A stretch of DNA of 64,000 nucleotides from an uncultured Clostridia bacterium (GTDB lineage Bacteria; Bacillota; Clostridia; Oscillospirales; Acutalibacteraceae), in the NCBI GenBank assembly GCA_944412445.1, contig CALYBJ010000009.1:1-64000 (forward strand), given 5' to 3'. Within the stretch, counting starts at the first letter, position 1, and every line of letters begins with the position of its first letter. Shown here in pieces: positions 60,944 to 64,000 of this stretch. The notes below the pieces were generated by a model that saw only the letters and a program-made list of their open reading frames with translations, did not search any database and had not been told where the DNA came from. A program made the position numbers and the translations under genes.

Positions 60944-60992
60944 TACTGTCACCTCACATAATAAAATTTAAAATTCAAAAATCACAATCTAA

Positions 60993-61100
60993 TTAAGCTT
61001 CGATTGAAAGGATTTCCATAAGTTTGTCGAAGAGAGCCTTAATCTTCTCTACGAAAGCTGCGATCCACTCCATCAATGCTGCAAAAGTATCAGCTGCCAT
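60993..61100 (-). CDS. short amphipathic peptide A1
   Basis: 35 residues, start MAADTFAALMEWIAAFVEK, ending MEILSIEA, with three Lys and six acidic residues on one helix face. Encoded product is identical to A2 and A3 although the third copy differs at several synonymous positions (for example around 62044-62120), which shows purifying selection on the peptide. AGAGAGGTG stands 6-7 bases before the ATG. First gene of the operon. Not matched to a known family. Confidence 0.78.
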   Translation of the reverse strand: MAADTFAALMEWIAAFVEKIKALFDKLMEILSIEA

Positions 61101-61132
61101 TTTGTACACCTCTCTTTATTTTTATTTTTTTT

Positions 61133-61149
61133 GGTAAGCCCTGCTTACC
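61133..61149 (-). promoter_or_regulatory. leader hairpin of peptide operon 1
   Basis: GGTAAGC/GCTTACC 7-base perfect inverted repeat with a 3-base loop, just after the transcription start and about 33 bases before the A1 start. The same element is at 61661; a different-sequence hairpin takes its place at 62164. Confidence 0.7.
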
Positions 61150-61159
61150 TTGCGACTGT

Positions 61160-61243
61160 ATAATAGCACAGTGATTTTCCATTTACAATAGGTTTTGGCA
61201 AATGTTATCAAATCCTTTTTTTTAATGCAACATTTCTGCAACA
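61160..61243 (-). promoter_or_regulatory. promoter and upstream box of peptide operon 1
   Basis: Minus strand TTGTAA (61183-61188), 17 bases, TATTAT (61160-61165). A box TGTTGCAGAAATGTTGCA lies at 61226-61243, 37 bases before the -35. It is two direct TGTTGCA repeats 11 bases apart, as expected for an activator binding one helix face. Confidence 0.65.
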
Positions 61244-61310
61244 CTCACGGATTCTGTTAAAAAAACATATAATTTTTAAGAAAAAAAATAACATAAAAAC
61301 ACAAAAATTA

Positions 61311-61347
61311 CAGCAATAAAAAGCAGGCAGCTATTGCTGCCTGCAAT
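61311..61347 (-). terminator. terminator of peptide operon 2
   Basis: GCAGGCAGC/GCTGCCTGC perfect stem with AATA loop, then TTTTTATT on the minus strand. Confidence 0.9.
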
Positions 61348-61365
61348 ATTGATAACGAAAATCAA

Positions 61366-61473
61366 TTATTCAGCTTTCTCGAAGCCCCACTCTTTTTCAA
61401 AGCCTGCTACGAAGTCCATAATTGTCTGATAAAAGTCCTTTAACCAAGCGATTAATTCCTTAATGATGTCCAT
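61366..61473 (-). CDS. short acidic amphipathic peptide B2
   Basis: 35 residues: begins MDIIKELIAWLKDFYQ, ends GFEKEWGFEKAE. About eight acidic and four basic residues. Same ribosome site and leader as B1. Relative to B1 the middle differs while MDxIKELIAW and AGFE stay; relative to B3 the C-terminal AGFEKEWGFEKAE is identical. Second gene of operon 2. Confidence 0.75.
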   Translation of the reverse strand: MDIIKELIAWLKDFYQTIMDFVAGFEKEWGFEKAE

Positions 61474-61522
61474 TATTTTCACCTCACATAATAAAATTTA
61501 AAATTCAAAAATCACAATCTAA

Positions 61523-61630
61523 TTAAGCTTCGATTGAAAGGATTTCCATAAGTTTGTCGAAGAGAGCCTTAATCTTCTCTACGAATGCTGCAATCCACTC
61601 CATCAATGCTGCAAAAGTATCAGCTGCCAT
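61523..61630 (-). CDS. short amphipathic peptide A2
   Basis: 35 residues, product identical to A1 and A3. DNA differs from A1 at only two or three positions and the flanking A2-B2 spacer matches the A1-B1 spacer, showing a recent duplication of the unit. AGAGAGGTG stands 6-7 bases before the ATG. Confidence 0.78.
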   Translation of the reverse strand: MAADTFAALMEWIAAFVEKIKALFDKLMEILSIEA

Positions 61631-61660
61631 TTTGTACACCTCTCTTTCAGATTGTTTCTT

Positions 61661-61677
61661 GGTAAGCCGTGCTTACC
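61661..61677 (-). promoter_or_regulatory. leader hairpin of peptide operon 2
   Basis: GGTAAGC/GCTTACC with loop CGT; same stem as at 61133, loop base changed. Confidence 0.7.
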
Positions 61678-61687
61678 TTGTGGCTAA

Positions 61688-61771
61688 ATAATAGCACAAC
61701 GCCTATAAACGGTCAATATATTTATGCGATTATTATTAAAATATTAGTTTAAATTCAACATTTTTGCAACA
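61688..61771 (-). promoter_or_regulatory. promoter and upstream box of peptide operon 2
   Basis: Minus strand TTGACC (61711-61716), 17 bases, TATTAT (61688-61693). Box TGTTGCAAAAATGTTGAA at 61754-61771, again 37 bases before the -35. Confidence 0.7.
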
Positions 61772-61810
61772 TTTTCATCCTGCGTTCAAAGTTTATTCAA
61801 TTTGTGTTGC

Positions 61811-61845
61811 AAAAAAAAACAGACAGCAAAAACGCTGTCTGTTGT
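61811..61845 (-). terminator. terminator of peptide operon 3
   Basis: ACAGACAGC/GCTGTCTGT perfect 9-base stem, then a T run on the minus strand. Confidence 0.9.
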
Positions 61846-61871
61846 AGAGTCTTAATATTAAAAAATATTAA

Positions 61872-61979
61872 TTATTCAGCTTTCTCGAAGCCCCACTCTT
61901 TTTCAAAGCCTGCTACGAACTCCATGATTGTTGCATATAATTCTTCGAACCAAGCGATTATTGCTTTAATTACGTCCAT
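61872..61979 (-). CDS. short acidic amphipathic peptide B3
   Basis: 35 residues: begins MDVIKAIIAWFEELYAT, ends GFEKEWGFEKAE. About eight acidic and three basic residues. GAGGTGA precedes the ATG. Second gene of operon 3. The N-terminal half has diverged from B1 and B2 more than the C-terminal half. Confidence 0.75.
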   Translation of the reverse strand: MDVIKAIIAWFEELYATIMEFVAGFEKEWGFEKAE

Positions 61980-62024
61980 TTTTGTCACCTCACTGATTAA
62001 AAAATGAAAATTGAGTAATTAAAA

Positions 62025-62132
62025 TTAAGCTTCGATTGAAAGGATTTCCATAAGCTTGTCGAAGAGAGCCTTGATCTTCTCTACGAATGCTGCAATCCAC
62101 TCCATCAATGCTGCAAATGTATCAGCTGCCAT
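62025..62132 (-). CDS. short amphipathic peptide A3
   Basis: 35 residues, product identical to A1 and A2 with several silent differences. AGAGGTG stands 7 bases before the ATG. First gene of operon 3, the most diverged unit at DNA level in its leader and spacer. Confidence 0.78.
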   Translation of the reverse strand: MAADTFAALMEWIAAFVEKIKALFDKLMEILSIEA

Positions 62133-62163
62133 TAATATACACCTCTTTCCGGTTAATGCTTTG

Positions 62164-62180
62164 AAAGCTTTAATTGCTTT
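62164..62180 (-). promoter_or_regulatory. leader hairpin of peptide operon 3
   Basis: AAAGC/GCTTT inverted repeat with 7-base loop at the place where operons 1 and 2 have GGTAAGC/GCTTACC. Confidence 0.5.
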
Positions 62181-62189
62181 ACATACAGA

Positions 62190-62274
62190 ATATTATCACA
62201 ACAAATTTTACCTTTCAAGGGGGTTTAATCATAATTAATTGATTGTTATTTAAACCGCAACATTTCTGTAAACA
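62190..62274 (-). promoter_or_regulatory. promoter and upstream box of peptide operon 3
   Basis: Minus strand TTGAAA (62213-62218), 17 bases, TAATAT (62190-62195). Box TGTTTACAGAAATGTTGCG at 62256-62274, 38 bases before the -35. Confidence 0.65.
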
Positions 62275-62372
62275 TTTTGTTGCAATCTTAACATTGTTTT
62301 TTATATTCCGTTTTTGTTTTAATTATATTTATAATTTCGCAACTAAGGTTATACTGAATTTTTATAAGATTT

Positions 62373-63851
62373 TTAAATAATGATACAAAGAAGTCCGCTG
62401 CAGCCTTCGTTTATTATTCTTTCAAGGGTCTGCTGAAGCTTCATGCGGGCTTCCGCCGGCATATGGTACAGCTTGTTTTTAAGTCCCTCGTTTACAAGGT
62501 CGTCAAGAGATTTGCCGAATATGTTTGACTGCCATATCTTGCCCGGATTCTCCTGAAATTCATTGAGAAGGTACATTACAAGCTCCTCGGACTGGCTTTC
62601 GGAGCCTACGATGGGAGCCACCTCCGTATTTATCGTGGCTTTCATCATGTGAATTGACGGCGCCGACGCCTTTAACCTTACTCCGTACTTGCCCCCCTGC
62701 TTCATTATTTCCGGTTCTTCAAGGGTCAGCTCGTCGATGGTGGGCATTACTATTCCGTAGCCCGTGGCTTCAACCTCGTCCAAGGCGGATCTTATTCTTT
62801 TGTATTTTTTTGAAATATCCGCCATTTCCGTGAGCGCCGTTATAAGCTCGCCCTCGGTATGAACATCAACGCCGCTTATCTCCGTTAAAATTTCATAGAA
62901 GACTGTATTTGTAATATCGGCTTTTATTATGGCTTTGCCGTCTCCCAGGCTTATGTCCTGAACCCTTGCGCCTACTATATAATCCTCGTTCTGAAGCCGG
63001 GCGCACATCTCCTTTACGCCTCTTACGCATTTAAGCTTTTCCCCTTGCTCTCTTAAAGCTTCCATAAGGCTCTTTTTTACCTTGTGGTCGTTTTTCAGGG
63101 AATTAAGCCAAGAGGGTACTCTTACTTCAACCTCTCTTACAGGGAATTCCATAAGGACTTCCTTTAAAATCTCCCTTATCTCTTCTTCCGTTATATCAAG
63201 GCAGTTAACAGGCAGAACGGGAACGTTATATTTTTCCGTAAGCTTTTCAGCCATTTCCTTTGCGGAAGCCGAGTCGGGATACATACAGTTAAGAAGAACG
63301 ATAAAGGGCTTTTGAATTTCCTTTAACTCATCAATAACTCTTTCCTCCGCTTCCTCATATTCGTATCTTGGAATATCGCTTATGCTTCCGTCGGTTGTAA
63401 CCACAAGCCCTATTGTCGAATGTTCGCTTATTACCTTCTGAGTGCCGATCTCCGCCGCCATGTTAAAGGGGATTTCCTCCGGGAACCAGGGCGTTTTTAC
63501 CATTCTCGGGGACTCCCCCTCAATATATCCCAGAGAGCTGGGCACTATGTAGCCTACGCAGTCCACCATTCTCACTCTGAAGCTTACATTGTCGTGAAGC
63601 TCCACCTTTGCCGCCTGCTCCGGAATAAATTTCGGCTCCGTTGTCATTATCGTTCTGCCTGCCGCAGACTGGGGAAGCTCGTCAACCGCCCTTTCCTTTA
63701 CAAAGTCCCCGTCAATGTTGGGAAGCACTATTGTTTCCATGAACTTTTTTATAAAGGTTGACTTGCCTGTTCTGACAGGCCCCACAACTCCTATATATAT
63801 GTCCCCCTGGGTTCTTTTTTTAATATCTTCATATATTCGGGTATTGTCCAT
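62373..63851 (-). CDS. spoIVA: stage IV sporulation protein A
   Basis: 492 residues, the usual length. ATPase that polymerises on the outer forespore membrane as the base layer of the spore coat. N-terminal GTPase-like domain with Walker A GPVRTGKSTFIKKF (about 24-37), then VDCVGYIVPSSLGYIEGESP and STIGLVVTTDGSISDIPRYE; middle and C-terminal domains end in the membrane-docking segment RIINEGCSGLLCIII. The start ATG is preceded by GGGAGGG. 17 bases after the LysM gene. Confidence 0.97.
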   Translation of the reverse strand: MDNTRIYEDIKKRTQGDIYIGVVGPVRTGKSTFIKKFMETIVLPNIDGDFVKERAVDELPQSAAGRTIMTTEPKFIPEQAAKVELHDNVSFRVRMVDCVGYIVPSSLGYIEGESPRMVKTPWFPEEIPFNMAAEIGTQKVISEHSTIGLVVTTDGSISDIPRYEYEEAEERVIDELKEIQKPFIVLLNCMYPDSASAKEMAEKLTEKYNVPVLPVNCLDITEEEIREILKEVLMEFPVREVEVRVPSWLNSLKNDHKVKKSLMEALREQGEKLKCVRGVKEMCARLQNEDYIVGARVQDISLGDGKAIIKADITNTVFYEILTEISGVDVHTEGELITALTEMADISKKYKRIRSALDEVEATGYGIVMPTIDELTLEEPEIMKQGGKYGVRLKASAPSIHMMKATINTEVAPIVGSESQSEELVMYLLNEFQENPGKIWQSNIFGKSLDDLVNEGLKNKLYHMPAEARMKLQQTLERIINEGCSGLLCIII

Positions 63852-63868
63852 TTTATTCCCTCCCTATA

Positions 63869-64000
63869 TTATTCCAAAGGAAAAATCAGCATTTTGTTTT
63901 CGGCAAGCTCGTCTTCGGCAATTCCATTCGCCGCCTTGATACATTCCACGGAGCTTCCTCTCTCTCTGGCAATATCCCAAAGCCTTTCTCCCTTTGAGCC
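63869..64000 (-). CDS. LysM-domain protein, 3' end only
   Basis: The last 43 codons of a gene that continues past the window. The residues GERLWDIARERGSSVECIKA and NKMLIFPLE are the second half of a LysM peptidoglycan-binding repeat, ending the protein. LysM proteins next to spoIVA in Clostridia are usually spore-coat assembly proteins (SpoVID/SafA-like, often with DUF3794). Direct upstream partner of spoIVA. Partial, so the overall identity is inference. Confidence 0.7.
   Translation of the reverse strand, partial: GSKGERLWDIARERGSSVECIKAANGIAEDELAENKMLIFPLE

Overview
The window reads as one stretch of chromosome from an anaerobic, endospore-forming low-to-mid-GC Firmicute of the class Clostridia. 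Sporulation genes are spread throughout (gpr, spoIIP, yabP, yabQ, a spoVB-type flippase, dpaA/dpaB, spoIVA). Several secreted proteins carry cellulosome-type dockerin repeats, which points to a gut or rumen Ruminococcus/Oscillospira-like relative; that assignment is inference. No rRNA, tRNA, CRISPR array, transposase or phage gene was seen.

Layout. 1-5.2 kb: cyclophilin, a Cro/CI-type regulator, two small membrane or secreted proteins, rpsT, then gpr-spoIIP. 5.2-8.2 kb: a minus-strand housekeeping operon (rsmD, coaD, coiled-coil protein, DUF4830 protein, pseudouridine synthase). 8.6-12.6 kb: a plus-strand island of four dockerin proteins: a papain-like (C1A) cysteine protease and, around it, two proteins whose C-terminal domain resembles chagasin-type (I42) inhibitors of such proteases, plus a fourth protein of unknown fold. 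12.6-17 kb: HAD phosphatase, uvrC, HPr, trmD, rimM. 17-21 kb: potABCD polyamine importer. 21.5-27 kb: a PucR/CdaR-type regulator followed by ftsE-ftsX, an EnvC-like M23 peptidase and an S41-family protein that has lost its catalytic Ser and Lys and its PDZ domain. 27-39.7 kb: accessory genes (divergent SEDS-like protein, two ECF sigma systems, YbaK deacylase, a BceRS-BceAB-like peptide-sensing/detoxification module, beta-propeller protein, YhhN protein, lipoprotein). 39.7-50.3 kb: pnp-rpsO and a yabO/yabP/yabQ/divIC/yabR-type cluster broken up by htrA, a DUF4886 protein and three small surface-protein units, then hup and mazG. 50.4-59.1 kb: a tight operon recJ-relA-dtd-MBL hydrolase-hemZ-spoVB. 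59.3-60.8 kb: dpaAB behind a SigK-like promoter. 60.8-62.2 kb: three tandem copies of a two-peptide operon (35-36 residue acidic amphipathic peptides), each with its own promoter, leader hairpin, terminator and a conserved upstream box. 62.4-64 kb: spoIVA and the end of a LysM protein.

The two most interesting systems are the dockerin protease/inhibitor island, where one inhibitor-like protein ends in a near copy of the protease's N-terminal segment, and the triplicated short-peptide operon, whose genes fall below usual gene-calling length. Both calls rest on reading the sequence alone; no database search was run.
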